Assembly: GCA_013815385.1 (NCBI GenBank)
Contig: JACDGL010000007.1
Location: 62,001-126,000, forward strand
Source: Taibaiella sp.
GTDB taxonomy: Bacteria > Bacteroidota > Bacteroidia > Chitinophagales > Chitinophagaceae
Direction: 5' to 3'
DNA: 64,000 bases
The position numbers were made by a program, and so were the translations under genes. Of this stretch, positions 28,352 through 36,427 are shown piece by piece (within the stretch, counting starts at the first letter, position 1; the number at the start of each line of letters is the position of its first letter). The notes beneath the pieces were generated by a model. That model was given only the letters and a program-made list of their open reading frames with translations. It ran no database searches and was not told the DNA's origin.

Positions 28352-28687
28352 ATGAAAGAGTACGTATTGTTATTCAGAGGTGGCCTTGACTTCCAAAACG
28401 CATCAGCCGAGCAGCTGCAAAAAGCTATGGAGAAATGGAAGAACTGGATAGATGAACTAGCGAAGGCAGGAAAATTTAGTAGCGGCCAACGGCTAAACAA
28501 AAATGCCATGGTAATGACCGGAACTAACAGGCAGTTAAGCGATGGCCCCTATGCCGAAGGAAAAGAGATAGTGGGTGGTTTTGTAGCTATAAAAGCTGTT
28601 GATATTGATAATGCGGTTGAAATTGCTAATGGCTGCCCGATATTTGACCACAACGGGATAGTAGAAGTAAGAGAAGTAGCAAGTTAA
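28352..28687 (+). CDS. DGPF/YciI-domain protein
   Basis: 111 residues: MKEYVLLFRGG at the start, a helix with KAMEKWKNWIDELAKAGK, then the family signature LSDGPYAEGKEIVGGF (DGPF variant DGPY) and a dimerisation strand. YciI-like proteins form dimeric ferredoxin folds; the DGPF branch is tied to ECF42-type sigma factors, and one follows here after 10 nt. Its biochemical role in that system is not established. Confidence 0.88.
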   Translation: MKEYVLLFRGGLDFQNASAEQLQKAMEKWKNWIDELAKAGKFSSGQRLNKNAMVMTGTNRQLSDGPYAEGKEIVGGFVAIKAVDIDNAVEIANGCPIFDHNGIVEVREVAS

Positions 28688-28697
28688 TCAAACCAAT

Positions 28698-29975
28698 TTG
28701 GAGCAATCTCAACGAAATATCAGCAAACTTGTAGACCATCTTTTCAGGCATGAAGCCGGGAAGATGGTCTCTGTCTTAACCAAGATCTTTGGTATTGAAA
28801 ACCTGCAGACCGCCGAGGACGTAGTGCAGGATACCCTACTCCATGCATTCCAGGTGTGGACAACAGATAGTATACCGGACAACCCCTCAGGATGGCTTTT
28901 CCGAGTGGCGAAAAATAAAGCCATCAATATCATAAAACGCAATCACCACTCCATCTCATTTGATTTCAGCGATAAAGAACTGCTGCCCCTTACATCTAAT
29001 TACTCATTTGATGCGACTATGGATAGCTTCTGGAAAGAAGAACTCGTAAAGGACGATATGCTGCGGATGATGTACGCTTGCTGCCACCCTGCCATATCAG
29101 AAGAGAATCAGGTAACGCTTATCTTAAAATTGCTTTGCGGCTTTAGTACTGCTGAAATTGCAAAAGCTTTTATAACAAACGAGGATACCATATCTAAACG
29201 CTTATATCGCACTAAAGAATTCTTCAGGAATGAGAGAATAAAGCTGGTAATACCCTCTATTGCGGAACTAAAAAACAGAACTGAAGTGGTATTGAATGCA
29301 ATATACCTGCTATTTAATGAGGGCTATAACTCCACCCATACTGAAGAGCTGATACGCATTGAGGTTATCAATGAGGCAATGCTGCTTTGCAAAATGCTGC
29401 TAGCTAATGAATATACACAGCTACCCGAAGTTTATGCACTGATGGCGCTCATGTGCTTCCATTCATCACGCACAGAAAGCAGACAGACCAGTGAAGGCAC
29501 TATAGTATTGCTTGCTGACCAGGACAGAACTAAGTGGAACTACCAATCAATTACTGACGGGAATACCTATATGCAGCTCGCAGCGTCTGGAAACAGCATC
29601 AGCAGGTATCACATAGAGGCTGCAATAGCCTATGAGCATTGCATTGCAAAAAGCTTTGATGCAACTGATTGGGGAAAGATACTATCCTATTATAATTTGC
29701 TTTGCTTACATTATTCATCACCTATAGCGGAACTAAATAAAGCTGTGGTCATAATGCAGGTATCAGGAGTGGAGGCAGCTATCACGGCGCTGGGGAATAT
29801 TACAGATAAGAATAAAATGGAGACATTTTACTTATATCATGCCATATGGGGTACTTTACAAATACAAGCTGGTAATAGAATTGCCGCAAAAGGATGTTTT
29901 GAACGGGCTGTAGAATTGACGCAGTCAGTTGCAGAAAAGAATATGCTGAATGAAAAAATAAGGATGTTAGTATAA
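28698..29975 (+). CDS. ECF sigma factor with C-terminal extension (ECF42-like), TTG start
   Basis: 425 residues, more than twice the size of an ordinary ECF sigma factor. Region 2 (LQTAEDVVQDTLLHAFQVW) and region 4 (FSTAEIAKAFITNEDTISKRLYR) are followed by about 230 residues of helical extension (VVLNAIYLLFNEGYN, ALMALMCFHSSR, HIEAAIAYEHCIA) in place of an anti-sigma factor. The extension contains TPR-like helices. TTG at 28698 is the only start that keeps region 2 intact. With the DGPF gene it forms the standard ECF42 pair; in this group the extension is thought to control the sigma activity. Confidence 0.9.
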   Translation: MEQSQRNISKLVDHLFRHEAGKMVSVLTKIFGIENLQTAEDVVQDTLLHAFQVWTTDSIPDNPSGWLFRVAKNKAINIIKRNHHSISFDFSDKELLPLTSNYSFDATMDSFWKEELVKDDMLRMMYACCHPAISEENQVTLILKLLCGFSTAEIAKAFITNEDTISKRLYRTKEFFRNERIKLVIPSIAELKNRTEVVLNAIYLLFNEGYNSTHTEELIRIEVINEAMLLCKMLLANEYTQLPEVYALMALMCFHSSRTESRQTSEGTIVLLADQDRTKWNYQSITDGNTYMQLAASGNSISRYHIEAAIAYEHCIAKSFDATDWGKILSYYNLLCLHYSSPIAELNKAVVIMQVSGVEAAITALGNITDKNKMETFYLYHAIWGTLQIQAGNRIAAKGCFERAVELTQSVAEKNMLNEKIRMLV

Positions 29976-30256
29976 ACTATTGGCATAAGTTTCCTATCGG
30001 TCACGGCAATAGCAGGAAAACGCCTCGAATCTCTGTCAATTCATCCACTCTCCGATGGCTGCTTACAACCCATTAATTAGCAATTGGAACTCCATTATTT
30101 CAGGCGATATCTATAGCTATGCAAAAGTACCCAAATATCATTTTGACCGTTAGTAAATGTGCAATCAAAAGGAGCTTACTTTAATCAATACGTAAGATAA
30201 ATACCGATACATTAAGATTCGGAATCCTGATACAGCTACCTTGGCTTATCTAAAAA
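29976..30256. other. Gap with no clear gene
   Basis: 281 bases between the sigma factor and a leftward terminator. The only notable frame is a 32-codon plus-strand stretch at 30055-30153 without a recognisable family or start signal. CAAAAGTA at 30121-30129 is a -7-like box on the minus strand without a matching upstream element. Confidence 0.4.
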
Positions 30257-30287
30257 ATGAGCAGCCACTTTATAGGTGGCTGCTCAT
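30257..30287 (-). terminator. Intrinsic terminator of the DksA-like gene
   Basis: A 12-bp perfect stem ATGAGCAGCCAC / GTGGCTGCTCAT with a 7-nt loop; on the minus strand it is followed by a T-rich run. It is 21 nt after the stop at 30309. Confidence 0.92.
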
Positions 30288-30308
30288 AATATTAAAATAT
30301 ATTTAATT

Positions 30309-31556
30309 TTACTTACTCATCATTTTCTTAGCCTCTATGCTTAGGGTAGCATGGGGCACCGCACGTAGGCGCGCTTTATCAATGAGCTTACCTGTTACAC
30401 GGCAAATGCCATAGGTCTTATTTTCTATACGCATCTGCGCTTTTTCCAGGTGATTGATGAATTGTATCTGGCGGCTGGCGAGTTGTGCAAGTTGTTCACG
30501 CTCCATTGCCCCGCTGCCGTCTTCCATATTCATATAGCGGTTTTCTGTGTCTTCAGTACCGGCTTCATCTTTCCGTGTTATAAGTCCCTGCAGATAAACC
30601 AATTCTTTACGTGCAGCTTCTAATCTTCTGGTTATCAGCTCTCTAAACTCCTGAAGCTCTTCGTCGCTATACCTGTATATAGGGCCATTTGATTGTTGTT
30701 CTACAGGTTGATCAAGTATAGAACGAGTGTAATCAGGCTGATAATTGATCATTGTTTTGCCCGCTGCCTCATCTATTGTTTTGGCTTTACCTTCCAGTTT
30801 GCGGTGCGCTATTATTACTGTTGGTTTCTTCTCTTCACGCATAGTACGTGCCGCCTGTGATGGTGCCGGACGCGATGGCGTAGAAGATAAAGTTTTGGTT
30901 TGTACAATGGTCTTTGTAGGCCGCGAACCTTTCTTACCGGAACGTGATGGCGACTTAGGCGCAGGGGCAGCCTTGGCTACGACAGGCACTGGCTTAGCAG
31001 GAACTGCCTTCTTAACCGGAGCAGGCGGTATTGCCTTGGCAGGGGCTGCTTTCTTAGCGACTATCGGGGCAGCCTTAGCAGGTGCAGCCTTCTTAGCAAC
31101 TATCGGGGCAGCTTTTGCCGGAGCGGCTTTTTTAGTCGCAGGTTGCGCTACAGCTTTCTTGGCGGGAGCAACCACTTTTTTGGCAGGGGCTATAACTTTC
31201 TTTGCTACAGGTGCAGCTTTTTTAGCCGGCACAGCAAATTTCTTCGCAGGAACAGTCTTACTAGTTGATTTCTTCACAGTCTTTTTATGGTTTGGAGCAA
31301 CCCTGGCTACAGTCTTCTTGACAGCTATCGTCTTTTTTACAACTGCGCCCTTCTTAGGGGGAGCAGCTTTTTTAGAATTTTTAGCGGAGACTGCCTTAGC
31401 CTTGTTTGCCGGGGCGGCCTTTTTATTAATTACAGTTTTTTTCTTGATAGGGGCTTTTTTAGCCACAGCTTTTTTAGCCGGTGCGCTTTTCTTAGCACTT
31501 GATACTGAACCTTTTGAGTTCTTTGCAGGCTTAGCAGCCGGTTTCTTTGTAGCCAT
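30309..31556 (-). CDS. DksA/TraR-like protein with long histone-H1-like N-terminal tail
   Basis: 415 residues in two parts. Residues 1 to about 245 are almost only Lys, Ala, Pro, Val and Thr in PAKKA-type units, with the unit KKAAPAKAAPIVA directly repeated. Residues 295-415 are a DksA/TraR-type coiled coil and C-terminal domain (EELQEFRELITRRLEAARKE; NKTYGICRVTGKLIDKARL; PHATLSIEAKK). The four-cysteine zinc finger is reduced to a single Cys385. The C-terminal part is standard beside ileS in Bacteroidota, where it is usually about 125 residues; the basic tail is the unusual addition and suggests nucleic-acid binding. It starts 14 nt after ileS, so it is likely in the same operon. Confidence 0.88.
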   Translation of the reverse strand: MATKKPAAKPAKNSKGSVSSAKKSAPAKKAVAKKAPIKKKTVINKKAAPANKAKAVSAKNSKKAAPPKKGAVVKKTIAVKKTVARVAPNHKKTVKKSTSKTVPAKKFAVPAKKAAPVAKKVIAPAKKVVAPAKKAVAQPATKKAAPAKAAPIVAKKAAPAKAAPIVAKKAAPAKAIPPAPVKKAVPAKPVPVVAKAAPAPKSPSRSGKKGSRPTKTIVQTKTLSSTPSRPAPSQAARTMREEKKPTVIIAHRKLEGKAKTIDEAAGKTMINYQPDYTRSILDQPVEQQSNGPIYRYSDEELQEFRELITRRLEAARKELVYLQGLITRKDEAGTEDTENRYMNMEDGSGAMEREQLAQLASRQIQFINHLEKAQMRIENKTYGICRVTGKLIDKARLRAVPHATLSIEAKKMMSK

Positions 31557-31570
31557 GACTTATAAATAAT

Positions 31571-34500
31571 TTAGGTTTGTTTAGAAATAGACACTTTCAG
31601 TACAGTTTCATTTACCTCAATCTCTGTACCTGAAAACATCTTAGAAACTATTTTTATATTATTCGCCAAAATTTCGGCGCAAATATAATCACTAAAATTA
31701 ATAATGGTAGATTTTAATGCCTCGGTTTCTTCTATTTCAACGTCTATCTTATCTGTAAGTTCCAGGCCTGATTCTTTTCGTATTTTCTGAATACGATTCA
31801 CCAGTTCACGGGCATTTCCTTCATCCTGCAAATCAGGGGTAAGGGTAATATCTAAAGCAACAGTAATATTATCTTTGTTAGCCACCGACCACCCAGGTAT
31901 GTCCTCCGCTATGATTTCTACATCAGCACGGGTTATCGTTACAGGTTCACCTTCAATTAATATTCTGAAGCTATTATCCTTTTCTAACGCAGCTATATCA
32001 GCAAGTGACATTTGCGTTATGGCAACAGCAACTAACTTCATTTTAGCACCCATACGGGCACCCAAAGACTTAAAGTCTGGCTTTAATCTCTTCTTTATAA
32101 ATACATCACTATCAGTAAGATAGCTTACCTCTTTTACATTTACTTCGCTTTTTATAAGATCTGCTATTTTCTGTACTTGTTCCTTCATGTGCGGACTAAG
32201 AACAGGTATCAATATCTTCTGCAATGGCTGGCGAACCTTAATGTTAACCTTCTTTCTGATGGAAAGAACAAGAGAGCAGATATCCTGTGCCAGTTGCATG
32301 CGCTCCTCCAATTCCTCATCTATACACCCTTCGTTCACATCCGGAAAATCAGCCATATGGACAGAGCCTATGTTCAGCCTCCTAGTTACACTATTCAAAT
32401 TCTGGTATAACCAATCTGCAAAGAAAGGCGCAATAGGAGCCATTAACAAAGACAGAGTTTCCAGACACTCGTATAATGTTTGGTAAGCACATATCTTATC
32501 CTGTTCATACTCCCCCTTCCAGAACCTTCGGCGGCAAAGGCGAACATACCAATTGCTAAGGTGCTCATCAAGGAACTGTTCCATAGCACGACCAGCCTGT
32601 GTAGGTTCGTAATCGTCCATATAACGGTTTACATCCTTTACTAATGTTTGTAAAGAAGATAATATCCATCTGTCGATCTCTGGACGTTGGTGAACTGGTA
32701 TGTATTTTTCTTTAAATGTAAACCCATCCACATTGGCATACAAAACAAAAAACTGGTAAGTATTATATAGGGTACCAAAATATTTGCGTTGTACTTCCTT
32801 AATACCTTCCAGATCGAAACGAAGGCTATCCCAGGGTGAAGCATTGGTAATAAGATACCAGCGGGTAGCATCGGCACTATGCTTTTCTATGGTAGAAAAA
32901 GGATCTATGACATTGCCAACACGCTTGCTCATCTTATTGCCGTTCTTATCGAGCACAAGGCCATTCGATACTACAGTTTTGTAGGCAACACTATCAAAAA
33001 GCATCACCCCCAGGGCATGCAGTGTATAAAACCACCCACGGGTCTGGTCTACCCCTTCCGCAATGAAGTCTGCAGGAAAGTTATGCTTCAGTTCCTTTTT
33101 ATGATGATATCCAAAAGGATAGTGCAGTTGTGCATAAGGCATAGCGCCGCTATCAAACCATACATCTATCAGGTCAGGTTCACGGTACATTGCCTTCCCA
33201 CTGTCCGATACTAATATTATCTGGTCTACAAAGGGCTTATGCAGGTCCAGGTCTTTTTTCTTGGTAGGCTGGTTTACAATGGCACCAAATACGTCATCCT
33301 CATCTTCCAGTGGCGCTACATCATCTTCCAGCAGTTGGTTGAGCCCTAACTTCTTGTTGGCCTTCTGTGCTTCCTTTATCAGCTCATCTATACTGCCAAT
33401 ACATTTTGTTTCCTTGCCGTCTTCGCTAACCCAAACAGGAAGGGGGGTACCCCAATAGCGGCTGCGGCTCAGGTTCCAGTCCACCATATTCTCCAGCCAG
33501 TTACCAAAGCGGCCTTCACCGGTAGCTTTTGGCTTCCAGTTGATGGTCTTGTTCAGCTCTATCATGCGGTCTTTTACTGCGGTGGTGCGGATAAACCATG
33601 CATCGAGCGGGTAATAGATAATAGGCTTATCGGTGCGCCAGCAATGCGGATAGCTGTGCTCGTACTTTTCTACTTTAAACGCATGGCCGCTTTGTTTCAG
33701 CTTTACAGCTATATCAATATCTACATCTTTATACTCAGGATCATTGCGGTAGTCTTTTACAAACCTGCGGCTGAATTCGCCCATGTAGTCATTGAACTTA
33801 CCTTCCTTATCTACCATAGTAAGGATGCCAAGGTTGTTCTTCTTTCCCACTCTATAATCATCTGCGCCAAAGGCTGGTGCGGTATGTACTATACCTGTAC
33901 CATCTTCGGTAGTAACAAAGTCGCCTGTTATTACACGCCACGGGTCGCCACCGGCAACGTCGCGGGTATTCCCCTCAAAGGGCAATAGCTGTTCGTAACG
34001 GCAATTTTCCAATTGCTTGCCCTTGAATTCACTAAGTATTTGCCATGGCAACAATTTCACTTCAGCTGTATAGCCCGCAAAATCTCCATTTTCTCCTTCC
34101 GTCTTAAAATATTTACTCACTAAGGCTTTAGCGAGAATAACATTTATAGGCTGATGGGTATAAGGATTAATTGTTTTTACTAACACATAATCTATCTCTG
34201 GCCCTACAGTTAGGCCACAGTTACTGGGCAATGTCCAGGGCGTAGTGGTCCACGCCATAAAATAAGGCGTCTCGCCATTAGCAGCATCAAAAAGGAATTG
34301 CGAATGTTCATTCTTTATCGCTTTGAACATAGCCACTACTGTAGTGTCCTTTACATCCTTATAAGTGCCGGGTTGGTTCAGCTCGTGGCTGCTAAGGCCG
34401 GTACCTGCTGCCGGAGAGTATGGTTGTATACTGACGCTCTTGTATAAAAAACCTTTCTCATACAGCTGCTTCAGCGCCCACCAGAGTGTTTCAATATATT

Positions 34501-34966
34501 CATTATCGAAGGTTATGTAGGGATGGTCCAGGTCTACCCAGTACCCCATTTTTTCGGTAAGCTCATCCCATTTGTGCTTGTAGCGCATTACTGCTTCGCG
34601 GCACTTCTTATTGTATTCCTCTACGGTTATCTTCTTACCTATATCTTCTTTGGTAATTCCCAGTTCCTTTTCCACACCCAATTCAACGGGCAGGCCATGG
34701 GTATCCCAGCCGGCTTTACGCTTCACCTGGTAACCCTGCATGGTCTTATACCGGCACACAAGGTCTTTTAAGGTACGTGATATAACATGGTGAATACCCG
34801 GCATGCCATTGGCACTGGGTGGCCCTTCGTAAAAAACAAACGGTTCACAGCCCTCGCGCAACTTCACACTCGCTTCAAAACACTTTCCATCCTTCCACAG
34901 CTTCAGATACTCTTCCTCTATGGAAGGCATATTCAGCTGCTTGTATTCCTTATATTTATTCGACAT
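31571..34966 (-). CDS. ileS: Isoleucyl-tRNA synthetase
   Basis: 1131 residues from ATG 34966 (MSNKYKEYKQLNMPSIEEEYL); the frame extends 12 codons upstream, without family resemblance. HIGH region: PPSANGMPGIHH at 49-60. KMSKS equivalent: GNKMSKRVGNV. The editing domain (AWTTTPWTLPSN; GTGIVHTAPAFGADDY) and the anticodon-binding domain are present. The long C-terminus without obvious zinc cysteines is the type seen in eukaryote-like, potentially mupirocin-tolerant IleRS (knowledge of the family; tolerance itself is not shown). The DksA-like gene follows. Confidence 0.96.
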   Translation of the reverse strand: MSNKYKEYKQLNMPSIEEEYLKLWKDGKCFEASVKLREGCEPFVFYEGPPSANGMPGIHHVISRTLKDLVCRYKTMQGYQVKRKAGWDTHGLPVELGVEKELGITKEDIGKKITVEEYNKKCREAVMRYKHKWDELTEKMGYWVDLDHPYITFDNEYIETLWWALKQLYEKGFLYKSVSIQPYSPAAGTGLSSHELNQPGTYKDVKDTTVVAMFKAIKNEHSQFLFDAANGETPYFMAWTTTPWTLPSNCGLTVGPEIDYVLVKTINPYTHQPINVILAKALVSKYFKTEGENGDFAGYTAEVKLLPWQILSEFKGKQLENCRYEQLLPFEGNTRDVAGGDPWRVITGDFVTTEDGTGIVHTAPAFGADDYRVGKKNNLGILTMVDKEGKFNDYMGEFSRRFVKDYRNDPEYKDVDIDIAVKLKQSGHAFKVEKYEHSYPHCWRTDKPIIYYPLDAWFIRTTAVKDRMIELNKTINWKPKATGEGRFGNWLENMVDWNLSRSRYWGTPLPVWVSEDGKETKCIGSIDELIKEAQKANKKLGLNQLLEDDVAPLEDEDDVFGAIVNQPTKKKDLDLHKPFVDQIILVSDSGKAMYREPDLIDVWFDSGAMPYAQLHYPFGYHHKKELKHNFPADFIAEGVDQTRGWFYTLHALGVMLFDSVAYKTVVSNGLVLDKNGNKMSKRVGNVIDPFSTIEKHSADATRWYLITNASPWDSLRFDLEGIKEVQRKYFGTLYNTYQFFVLYANVDGFTFKEKYIPVHQRPEIDRWILSSLQTLVKDVNRYMDDYEPTQAGRAMEQFLDEHLSNWYVRLCRRRFWKGEYEQDKICAYQTLYECLETLSLLMAPIAPFFADWLYQNLNSVTRRLNIGSVHMADFPDVNEGCIDEELEERMQLAQDICSLVLSIRKKVNIKVRQPLQKILIPVLSPHMKEQVQKIADLIKSEVNVKEVSYLTDSDVFIKKRLKPDFKSLGARMGAKMKLVAVAITQMSLADIAALEKDNSFRILIEGEPVTITRADVEIIAEDIPGWSVANKDNITVALDITLTPDLQDEGNARELVNRIQKIRKESGLELTDKIDVEIEETEALKSTIINFSDYICAEILANNIKIVSKMFSGTEIEVNETVLKVSISKQT

Positions 34967-35045
34967 TATTATAAGATCAATATCCAAATCTAAAAAAGCC
35001 ATATATAGGCCCGGACAACAGTATGCCCCAATCTAAAAATAGGCG

Positions 35046-35053
35046 CAAAGGTA
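35046..35053 (-). promoter_or_regulatory. Candidate -7 box for ileS
   Basis: On the minus strand TACCTTTG, an exact TAnnTTTG match, about 80 nt before the ileS ATG. No clear TTTG element upstream. Confidence 0.4.
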
Positions 35054-35106
35054 GGAATAAAATTGAACACTTATTATATTAAGGAATTGCTATAAATCCC
35101 GCGCAG

Positions 35107-35751
35107 TTAAATGCGATAGCGAATGCCGATGGTAATGGGCACAAAAAGCATCTGGTAATGATACATCTCATTAGAAGGTGCAGTTTTGGCATCCTTATAG
35201 TTAAAGTTGGTGTACCTGACTGCAACCTCGCCACTTACAGAAAAGTGGTTATGCACATTAAATACTGCACCACCCTGTATGCCCCCTGTAACATAAGCTG
35301 TAATAGTAGTATAGTCAGTATGATAACCGGATACCGTAGCATTTGGGCCTTTATAATCCCAGCTATTTATGCCTACACGCGCTATGCCCGGACCTGCCGC
35401 CAGACCATAGTACACATACCCACCCGCAAAATTATGGGTACGGTTTATAAACAGGGAAGTAGTTATTAAAGGATTGGCTATATAATTATACACCTTGGTA
35501 GTATAAACGGGCATCAGGAAATTGGTCTCTACCAGGCTTACCATCGCTACCTCTACCCCTATCTGCACTTTAGGCAGTATCAAAGCCCCTCTTACAGAAG
35601 CTGCATACCCAAGTATTGGCTTATCCTGCACACGATAGGTATTGTTATAGGGAAGTGAATGAAAATTTATTCCGCCATTAAGGCCGAATTCGAAATTCTG
35701 GGCATTGGAAACAAATGGAAATATCAATAGAACGAATAACAGTTTTTTCAT
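35107..35751 (-). CDS. Outer-membrane beta-barrel protein
   Basis: 214 residues with signal peptide (MKKLLFVLLIFPFVSNAQ) and alternating amphipathic strands (FEFGLNGGINFHSL; ILGYAASVRGALIL; YVYYGLAAGPGIARVGI; ITAYVTGGIQGGAVF; ITIGIRYRI). Length and the PorT/OmpW-like pattern indicate an 8-10-strand barrel. Function and cargo are unknown. Transcribed divergently from the next gene. Confidence 0.85.
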   Translation of the reverse strand: MKKLLFVLLIFPFVSNAQNFEFGLNGGINFHSLPYNNTYRVQDKPILGYAASVRGALILPKVQIGVEVAMVSLVETNFLMPVYTTKVYNYIANPLITTSLFINRTHNFAGGYVYYGLAAGPGIARVGINSWDYKGPNATVSGYHTDYTTITAYVTGGIQGGAVFNVHNHFSVSGEVAVRYTNFNYKDAKTAPSNEMYHYQMLFVPITIGIRYRI

Positions 35752-35861
35752 TGGTGTTAAGGTGTTTAACTAAAGTTACCTACTTTAACTTTATGAGGGA
35801 AAAGATGATGCCACTACACTGCAAAGCCCCATCATTAAGCCATTACCTTTAACTTTGCCCT

Positions 35862-36386
35862 ATGTATCAGGAATTGGAGCAACTTATCCCAGCAGATTTC
35901 CCCGGTCATTCGCGCGTATGGATTTACCAAAGCAGCAGGCCCTTTATAGATAAAGAAGAGCACGAAATAAATGAGCAACTACACCAGTTCTATGCTCACT
36001 GGCAGGCACATGGTGCACCGGTGCGGGGCTGGGCTAAGCTTTTGTACAAGCAATTCATTGTTTTTATAGCAGACGAATCTGATGTACAGGTAAGTGGATG
36101 CAGCACCGATGGCTCAGTACGTATCGTCAAAAGCATTGAGCGCCAGTACAGTGTTAATCTGTTCGATAGGATGTTGATCACTTTCCTTGTAAAGGGTAAA
36201 GCCCAGATGCTCCCATTCGACCAGGTACAGTATGCACTTGATAAAGGATACATAGACCAGGATACCCCCCTCTTTAATAACATAGTAAATACCAAAGACG
36301 AGCTTATGCAGAACTGGTTGGTACCACTCAGCAAAAGCTGGCTGGCCGGCAGAGTAACATTTGCAACTGCTGATAACAAGGCATAA
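35862..36386 (+). CDS. Conserved Bacteroidota protein of unknown function
   Basis: 174 residues with conserved blocks SRVWIYQSSRPF, FYAHWQAHGAPVRG, VSGCSTDGSVRIVKSIE and NLFDRMLITFLV. Homologues in Bacteroidota are often labelled 'ABC transporter ATPase', but no Walker motif is visible, so that label is not used. TAACTTTG (35850-35857), a -7-type box, lies only 4 nt before the ATG, which would give a nearly leaderless mRNA if used. Confidence 0.75.
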   Translation: MYQELEQLIPADFPGHSRVWIYQSSRPFIDKEEHEINEQLHQFYAHWQAHGAPVRGWAKLLYKQFIVFIADESDVQVSGCSTDGSVRIVKSIERQYSVNLFDRMLITFLVKGKAQMLPFDQVQYALDKGYIDQDTPLFNNIVNTKDELMQNWLVPLSKSWLAGRVTFATADNKA

Positions 36387-36388
36387 AG

Positions 36389-36412
36389 ATCCCCCGGATA
36401 TATCCGGGGGAT
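36389..36412. terminator. Bidirectional hairpin between convergent genes
   Basis: A perfect 24-nt palindrome (half ATCCCCCGGATA) between two converging genes. It folds into a stable G/C-rich stem; T-rich sequence on the plus side (AAGTTTATT) is modest. Confidence 0.65.
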
Positions 36413-36427
36413 AAGTTTATTGGTTGT

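Noticed and set aside
30055-30153. 32-codon plus-strand frame in the gap after the sigma factor
   Set aside because: No start signal, no hydrophobic or conserved pattern, and short enough to arise by chance.
30745-31569. Long plus-strand frame of 274 codons rich in Ala, Gly, Phe and Thr
   Set aside because: It is the antisense of the Lys/Ala-rich tail; the biased composition removes stops on the other strand.
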